Of a DNA stretch of 64,000 bases, positions 33,193 to 42,022 are shown in pieces. The stretch is from Methanothrix harundinacea (GTDB taxonomy: Archaea; Halobacteriota; Methanosarcinia; Methanotrichales; Methanotrichaceae). The stretch lies in contig DAXT01000017.1 in the NCBI GenBank assembly GCA_002506535.1, positions 1 to 64,000 of the forward strand, written 5' to 3'. The notes under the pieces are model-generated. The model ran no database searches and was not told where the DNA came from. It was given only the letters and a program-made list of their open reading frames with translations. Position 1 is the first letter of the stretch. Every line of letters starts with the position of its first letter. Made by a program: the position numbers and the translations under genes.

Positions 33193-33204
33193 AGTTTTAA
33201 TATG
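33193..33204 (+). promoter_or_regulatory. TATA box of the methionine adenosyltransferase gene
   Basis: AGTTTTAATATG lies about 60 bases before ATG 33261, implying a leader of about 35 bases. The G-rich repeat ends just upstream. Confidence 0.5.
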
Positions 33205-33260
33205 CCATCGATCCGTTCAGCCCCCCCAGAGACGAATTGAGGAACATTGAGGAACGGGGC

Positions 33261-34451
33261 ATGACGAGAAATATCAAGGTCGAGAAGCTGAGCCAGCAGC
33301 CGGTCGAAGAGCAGATGATAGAGCTAGTGGAGAGGAAGGGGATAGGCCACCCCGACAGCATCGCCGACGGCCTGGCGGAGTCGATCAGCCGCGCCCTCTG
33401 CCACGAGTACAAGAGGAGGGTCGGAGCCGTCCTCCACCACAACACCGACGAGACCCAGGTCGTCGCCGGCAGGTCCTGCCCCGCCTTCGGGGGCGGCGAG
33501 ATCATCCAGCCGATATACGTCCTCCTCTCCGGGAGGGCTACCCGGTTCTTTGAGGAGCAGGAGATCCCCGTCGACGTCATAGCCCGCAGGACGGCAAAGG
33601 AATACATCCGGGACGTCCTCTGCAACATCGACGTCAGCGACCACGTCATCCTCGACTGCAGGATAGGGACCGGCTCCTCCGACCTCCAGGACGTCTTCAA
33701 GAGGAAGGTCCCCGGCGCCAACGACACCTCCTTCGGCGTCGGCTACGCCCCCTTCTCCGAGACGGAGACGGTCGTCTACGATACCGAGAGGTTCCTCATG
33801 GACCTTAAGAAGACGATCCCGGCCATCGGCGAGGACGTCAAGGTGATGGCGATGAGGTCCGGGGATCTGATCAACCTGACCGTCGCCTGCGCCATGGTGG
33901 GAAAGCACCTCGACGACCTCAACGACTACATGGAGACCAAAGAGGTGATCGTCCGGGAGATCGAGGAGAACGTCTGCTCCTGCGCTCAAAGGGAGGTTAA
34001 GGTCCAGCTGAACGTCGCCGACGACCCCGAGTCCGGGTCCGTCTACCTGACCGTCTCCGGCACCTCAGCGGAGATGGGAGACGACGGCTCCGTCGGGAGG
34101 GGCAACCGGGCCAACGGCCTCATCACCCTCAACCGCCCCATGTCCATGGAGGCGACAAGCGGCAAGAACCCCATCAGGCACGTCGGAAAGATCTACAACC
34201 TCCTCTCTACCCAGATAGCAAATAAGATCGTCGAAGATGTGGAGGAGGTCGGGGAGGTCTACGTCCGGATCCTATCCCAGATAGGTAAGCCCATCGACGA
34301 GCCCCACATGCTCTCCATCCAGACGACGGTGAAGGAGGGGGCGAACTACTCCAGCGTCCAGTCCGAGGCGGAGGGGATAGCAAACCAGTGGCTCGACGAC
34401 ATCCTGACGATCCAGGAGAAGCTGATGAAGGGGGAGCTGAAGACCTTCTGA
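33261..34451 (+). CDS. Archaeal S-adenosylmethionine synthetase
   Basis: This archaeal-type MAT makes SAM from methionine and ATP. The 396 residues match the archaeal family (AdoMet_synthase, about 400), which is only distantly related to bacterial MetK. Signatures are ERKGIGHPDSIADGLAES, HHNTDETQVVAGRSCPAFGG, and the glycine-rich DDGSVGRGNRANGLITLNRP near residue 275. ATG 33261 gives the normal MTRNIKVEKL start; an in-frame ATG eight codons upstream is possible. It supplies SAM to the many radical SAM and methyltransferase genes in this window. Confidence 0.95.
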   Translation: MTRNIKVEKLSQQPVEEQMIELVERKGIGHPDSIADGLAESISRALCHEYKRRVGAVLHHNTDETQVVAGRSCPAFGGGEIIQPIYVLLSGRATRFFEEQEIPVDVIARRTAKEYIRDVLCNIDVSDHVILDCRIGTGSSDLQDVFKRKVPGANDTSFGVGYAPFSETETVVYDTERFLMDLKKTIPAIGEDVKVMAMRSGDLINLTVACAMVGKHLDDLNDYMETKEVIVREIEENVCSCAQREVKVQLNVADDPESGSVYLTVSGTSAEMGDDGSVGRGNRANGLITLNRPMSMEATSGKNPIRHVGKIYNLLSTQIANKIVEDVEEVGEVYVRILSQIGKPIDEPHMLSIQTTVKEGANYSSVQSEAEGIANQWLDDILTIQEKLMKGELKTF

Positions 34452-34482
34452 GGAATGAAAAAAACTTTATTTTTATATGCCG
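34452..34482. terminator. Shared T-rich terminator between converging genes
   Basis: The 31 bases between the SAM synthetase stop and the rfcL stop read A7-C-T3-A-T5 on the plus strand. They give a T-run in both directions, as expected for a bidirectional archaeal terminator. Confidence 0.5.
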
Positions 34483-36021
34483 TCAGAAGTCGAAGAGGGA
34501 CCTCTGACGGTCGTCCTTCTCAGGCTCCCCAGGCTCCGGGCCATCGAGGTCGGCAGAGGGTTTCCCCTCAGGTTCGGCCTCCCCGGCCGGCTCCGCCTTC
34601 TCCTCCTCAGGATCGATCTTCTTCGAGCCCGCCTCAAAGTCCTCTTCGTCGGGAGCGCCGCTATTGGTCTTATCCGGCCTTCCAGGTCGTTCCATCGTTT
34701 CGGCCTTTTCTGACTTTGAAGATCCGCCCCAGGCACCTTCAATCTGCGAGACCCTCTCCTCTTCGATGATCTCCTGGGCGGCGTCGTAGAGCTTCGCCAC
34801 CTTCTTCGTCGTCGGCTTCGTCCCCAGCAGGAGGGCGATCTCCTCGACGGAGAAGTCGAGGAGCGCCGCCACCTTCGGCCCCGTATCTTGATCTTTGAGG
34901 AGGAGGCCGAAAAATCCCATCATCTCGGCCCTCGCCATCCGGGCGCTGATGTGGCAGTGCCTTCCTATCTTTTTCGCCGCCGAGTCCCGGACCTGCCTTG
35001 CTCCCTTAGTCTGGCCCATCCTCCTCCAGTAGCCCGGCGGCCGGAAGGGGACGTAGCCGCCCTTCTTCTCAGTCCGGGCAGCCTGGACCCCCGCCGTCAT
35101 CATGAAGGAGGCGTACCGCCATAGGCCGTAGTTCTGCCGCCGCTTCACCCTCCCCAGGAATACGTCGGCCCGGGATAGGCTGTCGTAGCCTGCGGCCAGG
35201 TCGGCGGGACCGTAGACGAGGGGGAGGTTCTCATCGATCCAGTGGACTAGGTCTTCGGGGCTCTCATCCAAGGTCCAGGCGATCTGGACCGCCTCTAAGA
35301 GGCTAGAACCTCTGAGGATCTTGGCTACTGCATCGAAGATGGAGGACTTCGCGTCCCGTACCCCCGTCGCCACCTCGCCGGGGTCGAGGGCGCCCTCGAG
35401 GGCCGCCTGGAGGTCGTTCACCGCGCTCCTGAGGTCTCCTCCGGAGTTATCGGCGATCTCCTCGATCATCTCCGGGGTACATCCCGCCCCCTCGGCCCGG
35501 CAGATATCCCGCAGGGCCGAGGCTATCGTCCCCTTCGTGATCCGTCGAAAGGCGATCCCCGTCGTCGCCTCCCGGAGGGGTTTGGTGAGGCCGTAGTAGT
35601 CGTTGGCTATCAGGACCACAGGCTGGTCGGTCTCCCTCACCAGCTTGCTCATAGCCGCAGAGCCGCCCCGGTCCGCCGAGCCGTAGAGGTTGTCGGCCTC
35701 GTCCAGGATGACGAGCCGCTTTCTTCCCGAGAAGGTCATCATCTTGGAAGCAGCACCAGCCACCTTCTGGATGGCGGCAGCGGTCCTGCTGTCGCTGGCG
35801 TTCATCTCGATCTCGTCCCAGCCCATCTCCTCGGCTAGAGCTAGGGCGGCGGAGGTCTTCCCCACCCCGGCAGGACCGTATAGGACGACGGCCCTCTTCT
35901 CGGGGATGCCCCTCTCCCAGGACCGGGCCCAGGCCTCCAGATCCGAGATTGCCTTCCCGTTTCCAAGGACCGCCTTCAGCCTCTTGGGCCTGTACTTCTC
36001 AGTCCATTTGGTGGCGGTCAT
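34483..36021 (-). CDS. rfcL: Replication factor C large subunit
   Basis: RfcL is part of the clamp loader that places PCNA on DNA. The 512-residue AAA+ protein shows TEKYRPKRLKAVLGN at the N-terminus and Walker A LYGPAGVGKTSAALAL near residue 50. The Walker B LVILDEADNLYG carries DEAD. A helical collar domain ends near residue 420. A charged low-complexity linker follows, then a terminal PIP-box-like QRSLFDF that would contact PCNA. No intein is present. The small subunit gene is not in the window. Confidence 0.95.
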   Translation of the reverse strand: MTATKWTEKYRPKRLKAVLGNGKAISDLEAWARSWERGIPEKRAVVLYGPAGVGKTSAALALAEEMGWDEIEMNASDSRTAAAIQKVAGAASKMMTFSGRKRLVILDEADNLYGSADRGGSAAMSKLVRETDQPVVLIANDYYGLTKPLREATTGIAFRRITKGTIASALRDICRAEGAGCTPEMIEEIADNSGGDLRSAVNDLQAALEGALDPGEVATGVRDAKSSIFDAVAKILRGSSLLEAVQIAWTLDESPEDLVHWIDENLPLVYGPADLAAGYDSLSRADVFLGRVKRRQNYGLWRYASFMMTAGVQAARTEKKGGYVPFRPPGYWRRMGQTKGARQVRDSAAKKIGRHCHISARMARAEMMGFFGLLLKDQDTGPKVAALLDFSVEEIALLLGTKPTTKKVAKLYDAAQEIIEEERVSQIEGAWGGSSKSEKAETMERPGRPDKTNSGAPDEEDFEAGSKKIDPEEEKAEPAGEAEPEGKPSADLDGPEPGEPEKDDRQRSLFDF

Positions 36022-36091
36022 GGCGGAAACGGCCTCTTTTTCGATACCATCTTCGTCTCGACTTCCATTTGCATCTCGGGTCGAATCTGCC

Positions 36092-36520
36092 TTACCAGAC
36101 TCCCTCGCGACCGGTCAGCTCCTCGATCTCGATCTCCCAGATCACCATCGGCATCTTCTCCACATCCTCCCGGCGGAAGGATTTTCCTGCGTGACCTGCC
36201 ATCTCCCTCGTTGTGAAGATTTCAAAGAGCCTCTCTTTCGCCGCCGCATCCTCGGATAGTCTGACATCTCCGAAGGCTGTGACGGACCTCCAGCGGCCTC
36301 TCTCGACGCAGTCCACCTGGAAACATACCCTGGGGTTCTCCCTCGCCATCTTCAGCTTCCTTCCCTTAAGGCCTGAGTGTAGGAGGATCGACCCCCCGGC
36401 GTATACATAAGACATCGGCACGATGTAAGGCCCGTCCCCTCCACAGAGGCCCAGCCTCCCGAACCTGGAATTCGCCAGCAGCTCCTCGCACTCCTCCCCG
36501 GAGATCTCCCTTGGCTTCAT
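36092..36520 (-). CDS. Pyridoxamine 5'-phosphate oxidase-like flavin-binding protein
   Basis: This 142-residue split-barrel protein (PNPOx-like/Nim family) begins MKPREISGEECEELLANSRF. It contains the typical GGDGPYIVPMSYVYAGGSIL and LHSGLKGRKLKMARENPRVC segments. Such proteins bind FMN, haem or F420 and may reduce nitro compounds or quinones; the substrate is unknown. ATG 36520 is chosen at the family start. It is a single gene, 70 bases upstream of rfcL on the same strand, and divergent from pycA. Confidence 0.85.
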   Translation of the reverse strand: MKPREISGEECEELLANSRFGRLGLCGGDGPYIVPMSYVYAGGSILLHSGLKGRKLKMARENPRVCFQVDCVERGRWRSVTAFGDVRLSEDAAAKERLFEIFTTREMAGHAGKSFRREDVEKMPMVIWEIEIEELTGREGVW

Positions 36521-36608
36521 GATCCCCCTCTCGGGGTGAAAGGTAATTAAATTCTTCTTCCCCGGGCTCGCCAAAGGTTTTTAGCCTCGATCCGCCAAAC
36601 CAGGGGCG

Positions 36609-38096
36609 ATGTTCACGAAGATTCTGATCGCCAACCGTGGCGAGATCGCCATACGCATCATGAGAGCCTGCCGCGAGCTCGGCATCTCCACCGTCGCGGT
36701 CTACTCCGAGGCGGACAGGAACGCCCTCTTCGCCAAGTACGCCGACGAGGCGGTCTACGTCGGCCCCTCCCCGGCCTCCCAGAGCTACCTTCGGATCGAC
36801 AGGATCCTGGAGGCGGCGGAGGAGACCGGCTCGGAGGGGATCCACCCCGGTTACGGTTTCCTCTCGGAGAACCCCGCCTTCGCCCGGGCCTGTGAGGAGA
36901 AGGGGGTGGTCTTCATCGGCCCCACCAGCCGTTCCATCGACAAGATGGGGTCCAAGATCGCCGCAAGAGATATCATGAAGAGCGCCGGGGTGCCGATCGT
37001 CCCCGGGAGCGAGGGCGGGATAACCGACCCGCAAGAGGCCGTCGATCTGGTGGAGTCGATAGGCTACCCCATATTGCTGAAGCCTGCGGCGGGAGGCGGC
37101 GGTATCGGGATGAAGATCGTCTGGGAGGATAAGGGCCTGGGGCCCGCCCTCGACTCGGCGAGGTCCATCGCGAGGTCCGCCTTCGGCGACGAGACGGTTT
37201 ACATCGAGAAGTACCTCGCGGAGCCCAGGCACATCGAGTTTCAGATCCTCGCCGACTCCAGGGGCAAGACGATCCACGTATCCGACAGGGAATGCTCCAT
37301 CCAGAGGCGCCACCAGAAGCTGATCGAGGAGTCTCCGTCGCCGATCATGACCCCGGAGCTGCGGGAGGAGATGGGGTCGATCGCCGTCAGGGCGGCTGAG
37401 GCGATAGACTACCGGTCCGCCGGGACGGTGGAGTTCATGTACTCCCGGGGCGACTACTACTTCCTGGAGATGAACACCCGGCTCCAGGTGGAGCACCCCA
37501 TCACCGAGATGGTCACCGGGGTCGACCTCGCCAAGGAGCAGATCCGGATCGCCGCCGACGAGCCCCTCGCCTTCTCCCAGGACGAGATCGAGATAAGAGG
37601 CTGGGCGATCGAGTGCAGGGTCAACGCCGAGGACCCCCTCAACGACTTCGCCCCATCCCCCGGCAGGATCAAGGGCTACAGAAGCCCCGGCGGCCCCGGA
37701 ATAAGGGTTGACAGCGGCGTATACTCCGGCTTTGTGATCCCCCCCTACTACGACTCCATGATATCGAAGGTGGTGGCCATGGGCAGGGACAGAAAGGAGG
37801 CGATAGCCCGGATGGAGCGGGCTCTCTACGAGTACATCGTCACCGGGGTCAAGACGAACATAAACTTCCACGTGGCGGTCCTCCGAAACGAGAGGTTCCG
37901 GCGCGGCGACATAAACACCAACTTCCTGAAGGAAGAGGCGATAATGGAAGAGGTGAGGAAGGTCACAGAATCTGAGTATGAGAAAGGGCTCTCCCTCGCC
38001 TCGGCCCTCGGCGCCGACACCCGGAGGGTGGCGGCGATATCCGCGGCCGTGGGAGCATACATGGCCCAGCACGAAGCCCCCGCCTCCGAGGAGTAG
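36609..38096 (+). CDS. pycA: Pyruvate carboxylase, biotin carboxylase subunit
   Basis: PycA carboxylates biotin carried on PycB with ATP and bicarbonate, the first half-reaction of oxaloacetate formation. The 495-residue ATP-grasp protein starts MFTKILIANRGEIAIRIMRA and has the ATP lid KPAAGGGGIGMKIVW (about residues 158-172). Catalytic segments are RDRECSIQRRHQKLIEESPS-like and EMNTRLQVEHPITEMVTG. All usual motifs are present. pycB, usually near pycA in methanogens, is absent; birA follows after 20 bases instead. Confidence 0.93.
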   Translation: MFTKILIANRGEIAIRIMRACRELGISTVAVYSEADRNALFAKYADEAVYVGPSPASQSYLRIDRILEAAEETGSEGIHPGYGFLSENPAFARACEEKGVVFIGPTSRSIDKMGSKIAARDIMKSAGVPIVPGSEGGITDPQEAVDLVESIGYPILLKPAAGGGGIGMKIVWEDKGLGPALDSARSIARSAFGDETVYIEKYLAEPRHIEFQILADSRGKTIHVSDRECSIQRRHQKLIEESPSPIMTPELREEMGSIAVRAAEAIDYRSAGTVEFMYSRGDYYFLEMNTRLQVEHPITEMVTGVDLAKEQIRIAADEPLAFSQDEIEIRGWAIECRVNAEDPLNDFAPSPGRIKGYRSPGGPGIRVDSGVYSGFVIPPYYDSMISKVVAMGRDRKEAIARMERALYEYIVTGVKTNINFHVAVLRNERFRRGDINTNFLKEEAIMEEVRKVTESEYEKGLSLASALGADTRRVAAISAAVGAYMAQHEAPASEE

Positions 38097-38116
38097 GTAG
38101 CACGAAGAGGGACGAG

Positions 38117-39067
38117 ATGAAGCGGGTCCTGATGGAGAGGCTCGGGTCCTGGACATCCGGCGAGGAGCTCGCAGCCTCCTACGGGATCAGCCGCGCCGCC
38201 GTCTGGAAGGCGGTCGGATCCCTCAGGGCCGAAGGGTACGATATTGAGGCCTCCAGAAAGGGCTACAGGCTCTCTTCCATCCCAGACCTCCTCAGGGAGG
38301 ATATCATCAAAGCCTCCCTCGGGACGGAGCTCCTGGGAAGGGCCGTCATCGTTCATCCCACCCTCCCCTCCACCAACGCCGAGGCGAAGAGGATCGCCCC
38401 CTCCGCCGGGGATGGGACCGTCGTCGTCGCCGAGGTCCAGACCGCCGGGAGGGGAAGGATGGAGAGGTCGTGGTCCTCCCCCCCAGGGGGGGTCTGGATG
38501 AGCATCATCGTCAAGCCGAAGATCCCTCCGTCCCTGGCCTTCAGGGTGAACATCGCCGCCTCGGTGGCGGTGGCCAGGGCTCTTGAAACCCTCTACTCCC
38601 TCGATGTCAAGATAAAGTGGCCCAACGACCTTCTGGTGGGAGGCAAGAAGGTATCGGGGATTCTGACGGAGATCGGGGCTGAGATGGACTGCCTGGAGTA
38701 CGCCGTGGTGGGGATCGGTATCAACGCCAACATCGATCCAGGATCCCTCCCCGAGGAGGGGAGGGCGACTTCCATCTCCGGAGAGCTCGGCCGGGAGGTT
38801 CTCCTGGTGGAGCTCGTCACCAGGGTTTTGGAGGAGATGGAGGGGGTCTATGGGGATATCGCGGACTCCTTCGACCGGATTCATGAAGAGTGGTCGCAGA
38901 GGTCCGCAACCCTGGGTCGGAGGGTGAGGATAACGACCAGAAGCGGCGAGTTTGAGGGACGGGCGATGGATCTGGACGCCGACGGCGCCCTCCTGGTGGA
39001 GAGGGACGGAGGCCAATTGGAGAGGGTCGTCGCCGGAGATTGCGTCCACCTCAGGCGACCAAAATGA
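38117..39067 (+). CDS. birA: Biotin-protein ligase with N-terminal HTH
   Basis: BirA attaches biotin to the carboxyl-carrier domain (PycB here, by inference). The 316-residue protein has an N-terminal winged-helix domain (SGEELAASYGISRAAVWKAV, residues 13-40) that suggests it also represses genes. The ligase domain has the biotinyl-AMP loop VAEVQTAGRGRMERSW near residue 110 and the IKWPNDLLVGGKKVSGIL strand. A small C-terminal domain follows. It lies 20 bases after pycA, matching its biotin-dependent partner. Confidence 0.93.
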   Translation: MKRVLMERLGSWTSGEELAASYGISRAAVWKAVGSLRAEGYDIEASRKGYRLSSIPDLLREDIIKASLGTELLGRAVIVHPTLPSTNAEAKRIAPSAGDGTVVVAEVQTAGRGRMERSWSSPPGGVWMSIIVKPKIPPSLAFRVNIAASVAVARALETLYSLDVKIKWPNDLLVGGKKVSGILTEIGAEMDCLEYAVVGIGINANIDPGSLPEEGRATSISGELGREVLLVELVTRVLEEMEGVYGDIADSFDRIHEEWSQRSATLGRRVRITTRSGEFEGRAMDLDADGALLVERDGGQLERVVAGDCVHLRRPK

Positions 39068-39150
39068 ATCATCCGGGAACCGCTCCGGCAGGAGAAAGTC
39101 AGCGGAGACTATATGTAACGGGAGATTTTCAAGATGGCAGGGCGAGATAG

Positions 39151-39567
39151 ATGAAGCGGAGGATAGAGGTGGAGGGGATCGCCAGGGACACGCTGTACTT
39201 CATCCTCGAGGCCTCCCGGTCGACCCTCCCGGTGGAGTTCGCGGGGCTCCTCAGGGCCGAGAAGGGGGTCATCACCGAGGTGATCATGCTCCCCGGAACC
39301 GAATCCTCCAGCAAGAGCGCCCTCGTCCGGCTCTATATGCTCCCCAACATGAGGATCGCGGGATCGGTCCACAGCCACCCCTCCAGGGACATCCGCCCAT
39401 CCCAGGCGGACCTGATCTTCTTCTCAAAGACGGGAGACTACCACATAATCGCGGGCAAACCCTTCGACGAGGGTAGCTGGACCTGTTACGACAGGACGGG
39501 GGAGAGAAGAGACCTCCCCGTCCTGGACGTGGAGGTCGAGGATGAGGATGAGGACTGGTTCGATTAG
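39151..39567 (+). CDS. JAMM/MPN+ domain metalloprotease
   Basis: This is a 138-residue stand-alone JAB1/MPN domain. The zinc site is complete: Glu29 (LPVEFAG), His74 and His76 in SVHSHPSRDIRPS, then Ser84 and Asp87. Archaeal relatives such as HvJAMM1 remove ubiquitin-like SAMP modifiers, so desampylation is likely, though not proven. The C-terminus is very acidic (VEVEDEDEDWFD). Its end overlaps the ribL start by 26 bases. Confidence 0.88.
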   Translation: MKRRIEVEGIARDTLYFILEASRSTLPVEFAGLLRAEKGVITEVIMLPGTESSSKSALVRLYMLPNMRIAGSVHSHPSRDIRPSQADLIFFSKTGDYHIIAGKPFDEGSWTCYDRTGERRDLPVLDVEVEDEDEDWFD

Positions 39568-40000
39568 GGTTCTGGCCACGGGAACCTTCGACCTCCTCCA
39601 CCCAGGCCACCTCTTTTACCTGGAGCAGTCGAAGGCCCTCGGCGACGAGCTGGTGGTGATCGTGGCAAGGGACGCCAACGTCAAACACAAGCCGAGGCCG
39701 ATAATACCCCAGGATCAGAGGCTCCTCATGGTCTCGGCCCTGAAGTGCGTCGATAGGGCGGTCCTCGGAGACGAGACCGATATCTTCCGGCCGATAGATG
39801 AGCTGCGGCCCGATATAATCACCCTGGGATACGACCAGCACTTCGACGCCGTCCTCCTCAAAGAGGAGCTCGCCACCCGCAGGATCGACGCCCTGGTGGT
39901 GAGGCTGGAGGAACACGACCCCTGCCCCCTCTGCAGCTCCCGGATGATAGTCGGAAAGGTTCTGAAGGAACGGTCGTCGGATGGCGATCGGCTCCCTTAG
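39542..40000 (+). CDS. ribL: Archaeal FAD synthetase (FMN adenylyltransferase)
   Basis: RibL transfers AMP from ATP to FMN to make FAD. It is a 152-residue nucleotidylyltransferase with HxGH in TGTFDLLHPGHLFYLEQSK (residues 13-31) and a C-terminal pair of cysteines in DPCPLCSSRM, as in the methanococcal enzyme. An ATG two codons later (39548) is an equally good start. It overlaps the JAMM gene and is followed by coaD. The FMN-forming partner RibK is at 60328. Confidence 0.9.
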   Translation: MRMRTGSIRVLATGTFDLLHPGHLFYLEQSKALGDELVVIVARDANVKHKPRPIIPQDQRLLMVSALKCVDRAVLGDETDIFRPIDELRPDIITLGYDQHFDAVLLKEELATRRIDALVVRLEEHDPCPLCSSRMIVGKVLKERSSDGDRLP

Positions 40001-40085
40001 ATGCCGTCGACCTCCTTCCCCGGTCCAGGGGACCGGACGGCATAGCGCCAGTTACTTATACGCAACGTCCCACCTTCCCGACAAT

Positions 40086-40553
40086 ATGGCCCCCAAAGTC
40101 GCTGTCGGCGGCACCTTCGACCCCCTTCACGACGGCCATATCGCTCTTCTGCAGAGGGCCTTTGAGGTCGCCGGAGACGACGGCGAGGTGGTGATCGCCC
40201 TCACCTCGGACAGGATGGCCACCAGCCAGCGGACCCGACCTGTCCGGGACTTCGATACCAGGGTTGAGAACCTGAAGGCAGCCCTCAAGGAGAATTTGGG
40301 GGTGGAACGGTTCAAGATCGAGATGCTCCACACCGTATACGGCTCAGCGATCGAGGAGGAGTACGACGCCATAGTCGTATCGCCGGAGACGGAGCCGATA
40401 GCCTGCAACATCAACGAGATCAGGAGGGAGAACGGCCTTTCGCCCCTCAGGATCGTCAGGATAGAGTACCAGCTGGCAGAAGACGATATCAGGATCTCAT
40501 CCACCCGGATCTGCGGCGGCGAGATAGACGCTCACGGCAAGATGGTGGTCTAG
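40086..40553 (+). CDS. coaD: Archaeal phosphopantetheine adenylyltransferase
   Basis: This enzyme makes dephospho-CoA from 4'-phosphopantetheine and ATP. The 155-residue archaeal-type protein has VGGTFDPLHDGHIALLQRAF (HxGH class motif, residues 6-25) and the C-terminal DDIRISSTRICGGEID segment that replaces ISSTK. A TATA-like ACTTATACGC at about 40051-40060 places the start almost leaderless at ATG 40086. It is the second of three nucleotidylyltransferase cofactor genes within 3 kb. Confidence 0.92.
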   Translation: MAPKVAVGGTFDPLHDGHIALLQRAFEVAGDDGEVVIALTSDRMATSQRTRPVRDFDTRVENLKAALKENLGVERFKIEMLHTVYGSAIEEEYDAIVVSPETEPIACNINEIRRENGLSPLRIVRIEYQLAEDDIRISSTRICGGEIDAHGKMVV

Positions 40554-40682
40554 GGCAGAAGATCTCTCCGGGGGCTCTGGGTTCGAAGACGGACCGGGCA
40601 GAGGAAAGATTATTCGAAAACCGCCGCCAAAGGGCCGATGCGACCGTAATCCATATCAACTCACACAATTAAAAGGCAGAGC

Positions 40683-42011
40683 ATGAAGCTTCGCCTCTTC
40701 GCGCTCTTTGCGCTCTTCTCATTGTCCGTTGTCCCTGCTGTGGGGGAGAGGTATTCGGAGGAGAATCCGTTATATCCTCTGGCATGGTACAACAAGGGCG
40801 TTGCTCTCTCGGAGCTTGGCAGATACGATGAAGCCATCTTATGCTACGATAACGCCATCGAGCTTTCGCCGCAGTACGCTTTAGCGTGGAACAATAAGGG
40901 GATCGCCCTCAGCGCCCTGGAGAGGCGAGAAGAGGCGCTGGACTGCTACAACAGGTCCCTGGAGATCGATCCTGATTACGCCCCGGCCTGGAACAACAGA
41001 GGCGTCGTCCTTGAGGCGCTGGGGAGAGCCGAAGAGGCGCTCGCTTCCTACGACATGGCCCTGGAGATCGATCCGGAGTTTGCCCTCGTCTGGAACAACA
41101 GGGGCGGGATCTTCTACAGCCGGGGAGAGTACAACAGGTCCATCGAATCTTACGAGAGGGCCCTCGGGATCGATCCGGGCCTCAAAGAGGCCTGGAACAA
41201 CATGGGACGATCCCTCTCCGCCATCGGCCTGCACGACCGATCCATCGACTGTTACAGAGAGGCTCTCAATATCGACCCCGGATACGCCACCGCCTGGAAC
41301 AACAAGGGGATCGCCCTCGGCAACCTGGGTCGTCACCAGGAGGCCCTCGACTGTTACGAGGAGACGCTCCGGATAGATCCGGGCCACCTCATGGCCCTCT
41401 ACAACAAGGGGATCGCCCTGGGGGTTCTGGAAAGGTATCAGGAGGCGGTCGACTGCTACGATACGGTCATAACCCTTGATCCGGGGTACGGACCCGCCTG
41501 GTACAACCGGGGGGTCGCCCTCGGCGCCCTAGGCCGGTTCGACGAGGCCCTCTCCTGCTACGACGAGGCTATCGCCCTCGATCGAAGCTACGCCCCGGCC
41601 TGGAACAACCGGGGGATCGCCCTGGGCGTTCTGGGGCGGTTGGAGGAGGCGCTCCAGTCCTATGAAGAGGCGGTAAGCATCGATCCGGGGTACGGACCCG
41701 CCTGGTACAACCGGGGTGTCGCCCTCAGCTCCCTGGGCAGGTTCGATGAGGCGGTCTCGTCTTACGATATGGCCCTCTCCATCGACCCCGGTATGAAAGA
41801 GGCCTGGAACAATAAGGGGATCGCCCTCAGCTCCCTCGGCCGCCACCAGGAGGCGATCGAGTGTTACGAGAAGGCCCTGGAGGTGGAGGCTGGTGAAGGG
41901 CCGTCCTTCGAGAAGAACCCCGCCGAGCCGGAGCATGAAGAGGTAGAAGAAGGGGCGGAAGACAAATCTGCGGAAGATGAGTCCGCGCAGGGGGATTTGG
42001 ACCGGGGGTGA
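40683..42011 (+). CDS. Exported protein with 11 tetratricopeptide repeats
   Basis: This 442-residue protein has an N-terminal signal peptide (LRLFALFALFSLSVVPAVG). Eleven consecutive 34-residue TPRs follow, from about residue 33 to 406, each close to the form AWNNKGIALSALGRxEEALD then CYxxALEIDPGY. An acidic low-complexity tail (residues 407-442) ends it. The repeats are so alike at the DNA level that they probably expanded recently. The protein likely forms an extracytoplasmic protein-binding superhelix; partners are unknown. Confidence 0.88.
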   Translation: MKLRLFALFALFSLSVVPAVGERYSEENPLYPLAWYNKGVALSELGRYDEAILCYDNAIELSPQYALAWNNKGIALSALERREEALDCYNRSLEIDPDYAPAWNNRGVVLEALGRAEEALASYDMALEIDPEFALVWNNRGGIFYSRGEYNRSIESYERALGIDPGLKEAWNNMGRSLSAIGLHDRSIDCYREALNIDPGYATAWNNKGIALGNLGRHQEALDCYEETLRIDPGHLMALYNKGIALGVLERYQEAVDCYDTVITLDPGYGPAWYNRGVALGALGRFDEALSCYDEAIALDRSYAPAWNNRGIALGVLGRLEEALQSYEEAVSIDPGYGPAWYNRGVALSSLGRFDEAVSSYDMALSIDPGMKEAWNNKGIALSSLGRHQEAIECYEKALEVEAGEGPSFEKNPAEPEHEEVEEGAEDKSAEDESAQGDLDRG

Positions 42012-42022
42012 GGGGACCTCCC

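Noticed and set aside
40740..41900. Regularly spaced repeats of about 102 bases that could suggest a CRISPR array.
   Set aside because: The units are in frame and encode canonical TPR motifs with a 34-residue period; there is no constant-repeat/unique-spacer pattern and no cas gene nearby.
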